A stretch of 64,000 bases of DNA, taken from the NCBI GenBank assembly GCA_017621075.1, contig JAGATV010000030.1, positions 1 through 64,000 of the forward strand, given 5' to 3'. Source of the stretch: Lachnospiraceae bacterium. Lineage in GTDB: Bacteria; Bacillota; Clostridia; Lachnospirales; Lachnospiraceae. Below are positions 54,253 through 61,230 of the stretch, in pieces. The number at the start of each line of letters is the position of its first letter. Within the stretch, counting starts at the first letter, position 1. The translations under genes were made by a program, and so were the position numbers. The notes beneath the pieces were generated by a model. The model worked only from the letters and a program-made list of their open reading frames with translations. It ran no database searches and was not told the origin of the DNA.

Positions 54253-55167
54253 TTGAAGAAAATAAAGTTATTTATAAAACGCTGGTCCTTTCTGATCCTG
54301 TTTCTGACATGCGGCGGGGTCTATCTGACTTGCGTGGATCAGTGGCAGGTCTGCGCAAAGGCAGTTTCTTTCCTGCAGGAGAGCGGAATCTGGGAAAAAG
54401 AGGAGACCAAAGAACAAGGAACACCACAGAGGGAAGAGGCCCCGTCCGCAGAAGACCCGGCGCAGGAAACACAGCCACAGGAAAGCACTGTGCAGGAAAC
54501 ACAGCCACAGTCCCCCCTGCCGGAAGAGAATCTGCCGGTTTCATCCTCGGAAGGGGTAGTGTATGAGACCGTCACAGATGATTATTTTGCAGATGCGGTC
54601 TTTATCGGGGATTCCAGGACTGTGGGTATGTATGAATACGGTGAACTGGAGGATGTATCCACCTTCTATGCCTCCACGGGACTGACAATTTACAAATTGT
54701 TTGATACGCCTATCGTGAAGGTGCCGGGCCAGAGAAAAAAGGCTACCATAGAAGAGATGCTGTCAAAGAAGCAGTTTGCTAAGATCTATCTGATGGTGGG
54801 CATCAATGAAATGGGAACGGGAACGGTGGATACCTTTATTCAGAAGTACCAAGAGGCAGTGGAACATCTAAAGGAGCTGCAGCCGGATGCCATCATATAT
54901 ATTCAAGGGATCATGAAGGTGACCACGGAACGTTCCGAACAGGGAGACTATATCAATAACGAAGGGATCGAGGCGCGCAATGAAAGGCTTGCGCAACTGG
55001 CGGATAACAGGCAGGTGTTCTATCTGGATGTCAATCCGCAGATCTGTGATGAAACGGGGGGCATGGAAAGTTCCTACACTTTTGACGGCGTCCATCTGAA
55101 GGCCCAATATATTGCTATTTGGAAAGATTTTCTGAAGGCATCCGCCGTGAAAGTATCCCTTGACTGA
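54253..55167 (+). CDS. SGNH-hydrolase family acyltransferase partner
   Basis: A 304-residue protein with one N-terminal signal anchor (about residues 9-27), a Glu/Gln/Pro-rich linker (about 45-105) and an extracellular SGNH domain. The catalytic residues are visible: Ser121 in FIGDSRTVG, Asn in GINEMG and Asp278/His281 in FDGVHLKAQY. Together with the MBOAT protein it would transfer acetyl groups onto a wall or capsule polysaccharide. The start is TTG at 54253 with AGGTGA upstream. The linker contains a DNA-level repeat. A hydrolase rather than transferase role is possible. Confidence 0.8.
   Translation: MKKIKLFIKRWSFLILFLTCGGVYLTCVDQWQVCAKAVSFLQESGIWEKEETKEQGTPQREEAPSAEDPAQETQPQESTVQETQPQSPLPEENLPVSSSEGVVYETVTDDYFADAVFIGDSRTVGMYEYGELEDVSTFYASTGLTIYKLFDTPIVKVPGQRKKATIEEMLSKKQFAKIYLMVGINEMGTGTVDTFIQKYQEAVEHLKELQPDAIIYIQGIMKVTTERSEQGDYINNEGIEARNERLAQLADNRQVFYLDVNPQICDETGGMESSYTFDGVHLKAQYIAIWKDFLKASAVKVSLD
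54462..54510 (+). repeat. Direct repeat in the SGNH linker
   Basis: Two perfect 19-base copies of GCAGGAAACACAGCCACAG (54462-54480 and 54492-54510), 30 bases apart. They encode two QETQPQ blocks in the linker. Confidence 0.85.
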
Positions 55168-55188
55168 TTCACCCGGGAAAGGTATCAT
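55160..55188 (+). promoter_or_regulatory. Promoter of the uracil permease gene
   Basis: TTGACT, a 17-base spacer and TATCAT, about 30 bases before the ATG. No PyrR-type leader fits in this short distance. Confidence 0.6.
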
Positions 55189-55217
55189 TAGTAATAGTAA
55201 AAAAGGAGGGTGAACCC

Positions 55218-56606
55218 ATGAGTGAGAAATCAAAAGTGACCCTGGGCGAGAACGGTATCTATGATGCCAGGAGCCTGGGTGTCCCCAAAGTACTTCTGCT
55301 TGGCCTGCAGCATATGTTTGCCATGTTCGGCGCAACGATCCTGGTGCCTATGCTGACCGGTCTGAATGTATCCACGACCCTGCTGTTTGCAGGTCTTGGA
55401 ACCTTATTGTTCCATCTTATTACCAAGGGAAAAGTTCCTGCTTTCTTAGGATCTTCCTTCGCTTTTCTGGGAGGATATGCGGCTATCGCACCTATGGTGG
55501 ATGCGGCCGGCAATCCCGTCTCTAACAAAGAACTTCTGCCTTATGCCTGTTTCGGTGTGGCCTGTGCGGGACTGCTGTATCTGGTATTGTCCCTGCTCAT
55601 CAAGATCTTCGGTACCGGAAAGGTCATGAAATTCTTTCCCCCTATCGTCACAGGACCTATCATCATTGCCATCGGTCTGACCCTTTCCCAGTCTGCCATC
55701 GATAATTGTTCCAAAGACTGGCTGATCGCTGTAGTGGCTATCGCATTGGTGGTGGTGTGCAATATCTGGGGCAAGGGCATGATCAAGATCGTACCGATCA
55801 TCATCGGCGTCATCGGCTCTTATATCCTGGCTGCTATTCTGGGACGTGTGGACTTTACCCCGGTCAGGGAAGCAGCGTGGGTGGGATTGCCCATTCACTG
55901 GAACGAGACGGCATTTTCCGTGTTAAAGGGCGGTGACACATCCCTGCTCATCACTGCGGTCATCACCATCATGCCCATCGCACTTGCTACCATGGTAGAG
56001 CATATCGGTGATATTTCCGCGATCTCATCCACGGTAGGCATCAACTATATCAAAAATCCCGGTCTGCACAGGACCCTTTTGGGCGATGGTCTGGCAACCA
56101 TTGTGGCTTCTCTGTTCGGAGCACCGGCCAACACTACTTACGGCGAGAATACAGGTGTTCTGTCTCTGACGAAGGTATTCGATCCGCTGGTGATCCGTAT
56201 GGCAGCAGTCTTTGCAGTCCTGTTCTCCTTCTCCCCGAAGGTGGCAGCTCTGATCGGATGTATGCCCACTGCAACCTGTGGCGGTGTATCCCTGGTGCTT
56301 TACGGTATGATCTCCGCAGTGGGAGTCCGCAATATCGTTGAGACCCGTGTAGACTTTACCAAGAGCCGCAATGTCATTATTGCAGCACTGATCCTGGTGT
56401 TGTCCATCGGTATCAACTACAGTGCGGCAGGCTCCATTGCCTTTCATGTGGGTGGACTGGCTATCAGCCTGTCCGGTCTGGCAGTAGGCGCATTGACAGG
56501 TATTATCTTAAACGCAGTCCTTCCGGGCAAGGATTATGTATTTGATGATGAGAAGCCGGATGATACCGGTGTGTGCTTTGCTGTAAAGGGAGAGAATGAG
56601 AAATAG
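55218..56606 (+). CDS. uraA: Uracil permease, NCS2 family
   Basis: A 462-residue importer with about 14 membrane segments. It shows QHMFAMFGATILVPMLTGLN at the N-terminus, FLGSSFAFLGGYA (uracil-binding helix region), and the family signature FGAPANTTYGENTGVLSLTK (about residues 296-315) that favours uracil over xanthine. The C-terminal half has MPTATCGGVSLVLYGMI. GGAGGG precedes the ATG by 7 bases. It is monocistronic between its own promoter and a strong terminator at 56624. Confidence 0.9.
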   Translation: MSEKSKVTLGENGIYDARSLGVPKVLLLGLQHMFAMFGATILVPMLTGLNVSTTLLFAGLGTLLFHLITKGKVPAFLGSSFAFLGGYAAIAPMVDAAGNPVSNKELLPYACFGVACAGLLYLVLSLLIKIFGTGKVMKFFPPIVTGPIIIAIGLTLSQSAIDNCSKDWLIAVVAIALVVVCNIWGKGMIKIVPIIIGVIGSYILAAILGRVDFTPVREAAWVGLPIHWNETAFSVLKGGDTSLLITAVITIMPIALATMVEHIGDISAISSTVGINYIKNPGLHRTLLGDGLATIVASLFGAPANTTYGENTGVLSLTKVFDPLVIRMAAVFAVLFSFSPKVAALIGCMPTATCGGVSLVLYGMISAVGVRNIVETRVDFTKSRNVIIAALILVLSIGINYSAAGSIAFHVGGLAISLSGLAVGALTGIILNAVLPGKDYVFDDEKPDDTGVCFAVKGENEK

Positions 56607-56623
56607 AATCTGCTAATATAATA

Positions 56624-56656
56624 AAAGGGAGTATCTTTTGGGATACTCCCTTTCTT
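56624..56656 (+). terminator. Terminator of the uracil permease gene
   Basis: GGGAGTATC pairs with GATACTCCC, extended by AAA/TTT, around a short loop; TTTCTTA follows. Confidence 0.8.
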
Positions 56657-56698
56657 ATATTTTATTGAACATGGATGTCCGGAAAGGAGCGGTCAAAG

Positions 56699-57685
56699 AT
56701 GCAGATTGCCGATATGCATTGTGATACCATCGAGAGACTGTTAAGATGCCAAAGACAGGGAGTGGATCAGGGGCTGAGGGAAAATGACGGTCATGTAGAT
56801 CTGCTGCGTATGAAGGCCGGTGGTTACTGTCTACAGAATTTTGCCCTGTTCGTGAATGCCGGGACCTGTGAGGACCCCTGGGAGGAAGTCTGCTTGCTTT
56901 ACCGCCTGTACCGGGAGGAGATGGAACGAAACAGTGATCTGATCGCACCGGCACTTGGGGTGGAGGATATCGCAGCCAATGCTGCGTCGGGAAAGATGTC
57001 TGCCCTGCTTGCGGTGGAGGAGGGGGCTGTCTGCAAAGGTGACCTTGCCAAGCTGCGCAGGCTCTATGAGATGGGAGTCCGAATGATGACTCTCACCTGG
57101 AATTATCAAAATGAACTGGGAAGTCCGAGCCACTATTGCACCATGGGAAAGAAGGTGCGGCCTGACGTGCCGGAAGGGCTTACGGAGTGCGGTCGGGAGT
57201 TTGTGACAGAAATGGAAGAACTGGGGATGATCGTGGATGTATCCCATCTTTCGGACGCAGGCTTCTACGACGTGCTCCAAACTGCCCAAAAGCCGTTTGT
57301 GGCCAGCCATTCCAATGCAAGGGCGATCTGTCCGGCCGCCCGGAATCTGTCGGATGATATGATCCGGAAGCTGGCTGAAAAGGGCGGTGTGATGGGACTC
57401 AATTTCTATGCAGACTTTTTGGAAAGTGTTCCCGCGGGAAAGCCCAACCCCGGAAGCCTGGAGAGTATCGTGAACCATGCAAGACATATTACCGATGTGG
57501 GAGGCATGGAGGTGCTGGGTCTTGGAAGCGATTTTGACGGCATTGACACCAATGAGGCCATCCCCCACGCAGGCAGGATGAAAGATCTGTGGGAGAGCCT
57601 TCACAGAGCAGGTTATACGGAAAGTCAACTGGATCGGATATTTTATGGGAATGTACTACGGGTATATCAGGAGACACTGGGATAG
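56699..57685 (+). CDS. Membrane dipeptidase family (M19) peptidase
   Basis: A 328-residue zinc dipeptidase of the renal dipeptidase type. Metal ligands are recognisable: HCD in IADMHCDTIERL (residues about 6-8), Glu in AVEEGAV, and His in VSHLS and SHSNAR. These are followed by GLGSDFDGI near the C-terminus. It probably cleaves dipeptides, including D-amino acid or Cys-Gly types. No signal peptide, so cytoplasmic. The start at 56699 has AAAGGAG 9 bases upstream; an in-frame ATG at 56675 lacks one. Confidence 0.88.
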   Translation: MQIADMHCDTIERLLRCQRQGVDQGLRENDGHVDLLRMKAGGYCLQNFALFVNAGTCEDPWEEVCLLYRLYREEMERNSDLIAPALGVEDIAANAASGKMSALLAVEEGAVCKGDLAKLRRLYEMGVRMMTLTWNYQNELGSPSHYCTMGKKVRPDVPEGLTECGREFVTEMEELGMIVDVSHLSDAGFYDVLQTAQKPFVASHSNARAICPAARNLSDDMIRKLAEKGGVMGLNFYADFLESVPAGKPNPGSLESIVNHARHITDVGGMEVLGLGSDFDGIDTNEAIPHAGRMKDLWESLHRAGYTESQLDRIFYGNVLRVYQETLG

Positions 57686-57728
57686 AGGGGATTTTGACTG
57701 TTCGCAGAATGTCAGGCGGCTGAAGATA

Positions 57729-57757
57729 TTGCCATTTCAGGTTTTGAGTGTTATTCT
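57729..57757 (+). promoter_or_regulatory. Promoter of the DegV gene
   Basis: TTGCCA, a 17-base spacer and TATTCT, 42 bases before the ATG. Confidence 0.5.
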
Positions 57758-57799
57758 GATAGTAAAGTGATTTGGATGAAGAAAGGTGCAATTTAAAAG

Positions 57800-58702
57800 A
57801 TGAACGAAAGCTACCATATTATCAGTGACGGGTCCTGCGATCTGCCGCCCGAGCTGGTGCAGGAAAAGAATATAACAGTGGTCCCTTTTTATGCTTCTTT
57901 TGATGAGGAGCACTATCTGAAGGAGATGGAGGAGATCAAAGTGCGGGAATTCTACCAGTATATGGTGGACCATCCCAAGGTATTCCCCAAAAGCTCCATG
58001 CCGTCCGTACAGGATTACGCAGATGCCTTCCTGCCCTTTGCAAAGGAAGGCATGCCTGTGATCTGTATCTGTATTACCGTAAAATTCAGCGGTTCCCTGC
58101 AATCTGCCGTGAATGCCAGGGAAATGATCCTGGAGGAGTATCCGGATGCCAGGATCACTGTGATCGATGCCACCGTGAATACTGTATTGCAGGGCCTTTA
58201 TGTGCTGGAGGCAGTGCGGCTTCGGGACAGCGGCGTGGGCTATGAGGAGGCGGTGGACCGTCTGGAAGCCATCAAGGGTACGGGAAGGATCTTCTTTACC
58301 ATCGGTGATATGGAATACTTAAAGCATGGGGGACGGATCGGAAAAGTGGCAAGTGTGGCCGGCAGTGTTCTGGGGATCCGCCCGGTGATCACGTTGAAGG
58401 AGGGAGAGATCTTTGCCTCCGGCATCGGCAGAGGGCGCAAAAAGACCATGGAAAAGTCCATGGAGCTTCTGCTGGCTTATCTGAAGGAACAAAATGCGGA
58501 TATTGGGGATTACAGCCTTGCGGTGGGATTTGGCTATGATTATGAGGAGGCGGAGAAGTTCCGTGACGATGCCCTGGTGACGCTTAAGGAAAAGGGCTAT
58601 GACATAACGGAACTTCCCATCTATCAGATCGGGGCTACCATTGCGGTGCACACGGGCCCTTATCCCATTGGATTTGGCATCTTAGAGAAGAGCATCCACT
58701 AA
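57800..58702 (+). CDS. DegV/FakB family fatty acid-binding protein
   Basis: A 300-residue two-domain protein that holds a fatty acid for phosphorylation by FakA. Characteristic stretches are HIISDGSCDLPPELV at the start, SSMPSVQDYADAF (about 71-83), ITVKFSGSLQSAVNAREM (about 93-110), and MEYLKHGGRIGKVASVAGSVLGIRPV (about 172-197). The C-terminal loop HTGPYPIGFGI completes the family pattern. No FakA kinase gene is nearby. It is convergent with and overlaps the HAD phosphatase gene by 21 bases. Confidence 0.9.
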   Translation: MNESYHIISDGSCDLPPELVQEKNITVVPFYASFDEEHYLKEMEEIKVREFYQYMVDHPKVFPKSSMPSVQDYADAFLPFAKEGMPVICICITVKFSGSLQSAVNAREMILEEYPDARITVIDATVNTVLQGLYVLEAVRLRDSGVGYEEAVDRLEAIKGTGRIFFTIGDMEYLKHGGRIGKVASVAGSVLGIRPVITLKEGEIFASGIGRGRKKTMEKSMELLLAYLKEQNADIGDYSLAVGFGYDYEEAEKFRDDALVTLKEKGYDITELPIYQIGATIAVHTGPYPIGFGILEKSIH

Positions 58703-59470
58703 GTCCTTTACCGTGTCAAAGGCGTAATCCGGCTGATAGGGGGTATCTGTCAGATCTTCGGGTCTGGCTTCTCCGGTAAAGAGGACACAGGTGTCCACCC
58801 CGCCGTTGATGCCGCAGGCAATGTCAGTGTAAAGGCGATCGCCTACCACCAGGGTCTCTTCTCTGGAAAAACCGGACAGGGACAGACACAGCTCCACCAC
58901 CTCCTTGCTGGGCTTGCCCAGGTAGACCGGCTCTTTGCCCGTGGTCTGGGTGATCATGCTGCAGATCGCTCCGCAGTCGGGAATGAAGCCGAAGTCGATG
59001 GGACAGCGCAGGTCCGGATTGGTGGCATAAAAGGGAACATCCGTGGTGAGCAGCACCTTGCATATCCGGATGAGCTTTTCATAAGTCAGTTCGCTGTCGT
59101 AGGCAGCTACCACACATTGAATGCCGTCCTCTGCATCTTCGGTGACAGTCAGGCCGTTTTTGCGAAGCTCGCAAACGAAAGAAGCTGTTCCGAGGACAAA
59201 GATCTTGCGACCCATGTAATGTTCTTTCAGGAAGCGCAGGGTCATATATCCGGAAGTGACAAACTGATCTTCTGTGGTCTTTAAATGAAACGCATCCTGG
59301 AATTTCTGCACATAATCGGCACCGCTTTTGGTGGAGTTGTTGGTGATGAAGTAGGCTTTCCCGCCGATGCGCTCTATATAGGCCAAAAGTTCAGCGCTTC
59401 CCGGATACAGGGTGTCTCCTACAGCCAGGGTGCCGTCGATATCAAATAGAAATAATTTTTTATGTTTCAT
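58682..59470 (-). CDS. HAD-IIA phosphatase (NagD-like)
   Basis: A 262-residue phosphatase. HAD motif I is LFDIDGTLAVGD, motif II reads ITNNSTKS, the C2 cap follows, and the lysine and acid motifs are LGKPSKE and VVGDRLYTDIACG. This matches NagD/p-nitrophenyl phosphatases that remove phosphate from sugar phosphates or nucleotides. The start at 59470 is set by AAAGGA 6 bases upstream; a longer frame to 59626 has no support. Its end overlaps the convergent DegV gene by 21 bases. Confidence 0.88.
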   Translation of the reverse strand: MKHKKLFLFDIDGTLAVGDTLYPGSAELLAYIERIGGKAYFITNNSTKSGADYVQKFQDAFHLKTTEDQFVTSGYMTLRFLKEHYMGRKIFVLGTASFVCELRKNGLTVTEDAEDGIQCVVAAYDSELTYEKLIRICKVLLTTDVPFYATNPDLRCPIDFGFIPDCGAICSMITQTTGKEPVYLGKPSKEVVELCLSLSGFSREETLVVGDRLYTDIACGINGGVDTCVLFTGEARPEDLTDTPYQPDYAFDTVKDLVDALL

Positions 59471-59616
59471 AAAATTTCCTTTCCCATGGGGCGGGTACAG
59501 CTTGTAAGCCCGCCGCCTCTGATCCTGAAGAATCTTACGGTCTATTGTATCAGACATCTTTCTATTTTTCCACACTGAAATGATGTCCCATTCATGAATT
59601 TTCATCCGGGAATGCC

Positions 59617-59645
59617 TTGTTTGCAACAGAAATATTGGCTATAAT
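59617..59645 (+). promoter_or_regulatory. Promoter of the xth-mpg-addB group
   Basis: TTGTTT, a 17-base spacer and a perfect TATAAT, 34 bases before the xth start. Confidence 0.65.
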
Positions 59646-59679
59646 AAGGATAATGACAGGATGAATGGGAGGAATACCG

Positions 59680-60432
59680 ATGAAGTTGATTTCCTGGAAC
59701 GTAAACGGGCTGAGGGCCTGCCTGCAAAAGGGATTTTTGGATTTTTTCAGGGAGGCTGATGCCGATATTTTCTGCCTGCAGGAGACGAAACTGCAGGAGG
59801 GGCAGCATGATCTTGAACTGCCGGGATATTACCAGTACTGGAATTATGCAGAAAAGAAAGGGTACTCAGGGACGGCGTTGTTCACCAAAATAAAGCCCCT
59901 GCAGGTCACTTACGGAATGGGTGTGGAGGAACATGACCATGAGGGCCGTATCATTACGGCAGAATTTGAGGAGTTTTATGTGGTGACGGTCTATGTGCCC
60001 AATTCCCAGCGGGAGCTGGCACGTCTGGATTACCGCATGCAGTGGGAAAAAGATTTCCTGCAGTATCTGGAAGGGCTGAACCGGCACAAGCCTGTGATCT
60101 TCTGTGGAGATCTGAACGTGGCCCATGAGGAGATCGATCTGAAAAATCCCAAGACCAATCGCCAGAATGCAGGATTTACGGATCAGGAGAGGGAATGTTT
60201 TACGAAGGTCCTGGAGGCGGGATTCCTTGACACCTACCGCTACTTTTATCCGGATAAGGAAGGGGTTTATTCCTGGTGGTCCTATATGTTCCAGGCCCGT
60301 GCCAAGAATGCGGGCTGGCGCATCGACTATTTCGTGGTGTCAAAGGAGCTGGAAGGAAGGCTTACGGATGCTGCGATCCACACGCAGGTCATGGGATCGG
60401 ATCACTGTCCCGTGGAGCTTGTGTTGGCGTAA
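59680..60432 (+). CDS. xth: Exodeoxyribonuclease III / AP endonuclease
   Basis: A 250-residue base-excision repair nuclease that cuts at abasic sites and degrades from 3' ends. Motifs of the family are in order: [13 protein letters not shown], metal Glu in [31 protein letters not shown] (catalytic Asp/Asn), WWSY and the closing [11 protein letters not shown] (His). GGGAGG lies 7 bases before the ATG. It shares a direction and probably a transcript with the 3-methyladenine glycosylase gene (35-base gap), giving a repair pair. Confidence 0.94.
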   Translation: MKLISWNVNGLRACLQKGFLDFFREADADIFCLQETKLQEGQHDLELPGYYQYWNYAEKKGYSGTALFTKIKPLQVTYGMGVEEHDHEGRIITAEFEEFYVVTVYVPNSQRELARLDYRMQWEKDFLQYLEGLNRHKPVIFCGDLNVAHEEIDLKNPKTNRQNAGFTDQERECFTKVLEAGFLDTYRYFYPDKEGVYSWWSYMFQARAKNAGWRIDYFVVSKELEGRLTDAAIHTQVMGSDHCPVELVLA

Positions 60433-60467
60433 GAGATGATGTGACGATCATTCTGATGGAGTGAGAG

Positions 60468-61181
60468 ATGAGCAGACAGAAGGAAACGATGAGAAGCAAT
60501 ATGGGGGGAGAGGCGGACAGGCCCCGTCTTCCCCGTTCTTTTTTTACCCGTGACGGTATCACTGTGGCAAGGGAGCTTCTGGGTAAGGTGCTGGTGCATC
60601 ATACAAAGCTTGGTCCTGTATACGGCATCATCACGGAGGTGGAAAGCTACATGGGAGAGGAGGACAAGGGATCCCATACCTACGGAGGCAGGCGCACGGA
60701 GCGCACAGAGCCTATGTACCATATCGGAGGGACCTCTTATGTGTATCTGATCTATGGCATGTATAGCTGCATGAATATTGCGGCGATGGAGGAGGGCGTG
60801 CCCCAGGCAGTACTCATCCGCAGTGTGGTGCCTGCAGACAGACAGTCTAAAGAACGTATGCAGGCGCTCAGGCTGGAGCCGGTCAATGCCAGACAGGGCA
60901 GAAAGGGAAAAACGCTGTTTTCGGCGGACCATCTGCCAGACAGCATAAAAAAGCATCTGGCGGACGGCCCCGGAAAGCTTTGCATCGCTATGGGGATTAC
61001 CAGGGCGGACAACGATGTGGACATGGTGGAAAGTGATACCTTTTATGTGACGGAGGGACTATCGGTTCCGGACTCCCTGATCAAAGCGGGAAAAAGGATC
61101 GGGATCGATTATGCCGAGGAGGCCGCCGATTTTCTCTGGCGGTTTTATGTGGAGCCTTCGGTATTTCTTGGTACCAGGTAG
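60468..61181 (+). CDS. 3-methyladenine DNA glycosylase (AAG/MPG family)
   Basis: A 237-residue glycosylase that removes alkylated purines. It shows LPRSFFTRDGITVARELLGKVLVH, the catalytic Glu in ITEVESYMGEEDKGSH, RTERTEPMYHIGGTSYVYLIYGMYSCMNI and VLIRSVVP, all standard for the human-type AAG fold found in bacteria. AP sites produced would be cut by the Xth enzyme encoded just upstream. The first 20 residues (MSRQKETMRSNMGGEADRPR) are a variable extension; the ATG at 60504 is another possible start. Confidence 0.92.
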   Translation: MSRQKETMRSNMGGEADRPRLPRSFFTRDGITVARELLGKVLVHHTKLGPVYGIITEVESYMGEEDKGSHTYGGRRTERTEPMYHIGGTSYVYLIYGMYSCMNIAAMEEGVPQAVLIRSVVPADRQSKERMQALRLEPVNARQGRKGKTLFSADHLPDSIKKHLADGPGKLCIAMGITRADNDVDMVESDTFYVTEGLSVPDSLIKAGKRIGIDYAEEAADFLWRFYVEPSVFLGTR

Positions 61182-61230
61182 CGTGGCGGACTCTGCCATA
61201 CAACAGACATAGAAAGACGTGGTTGCGGGA

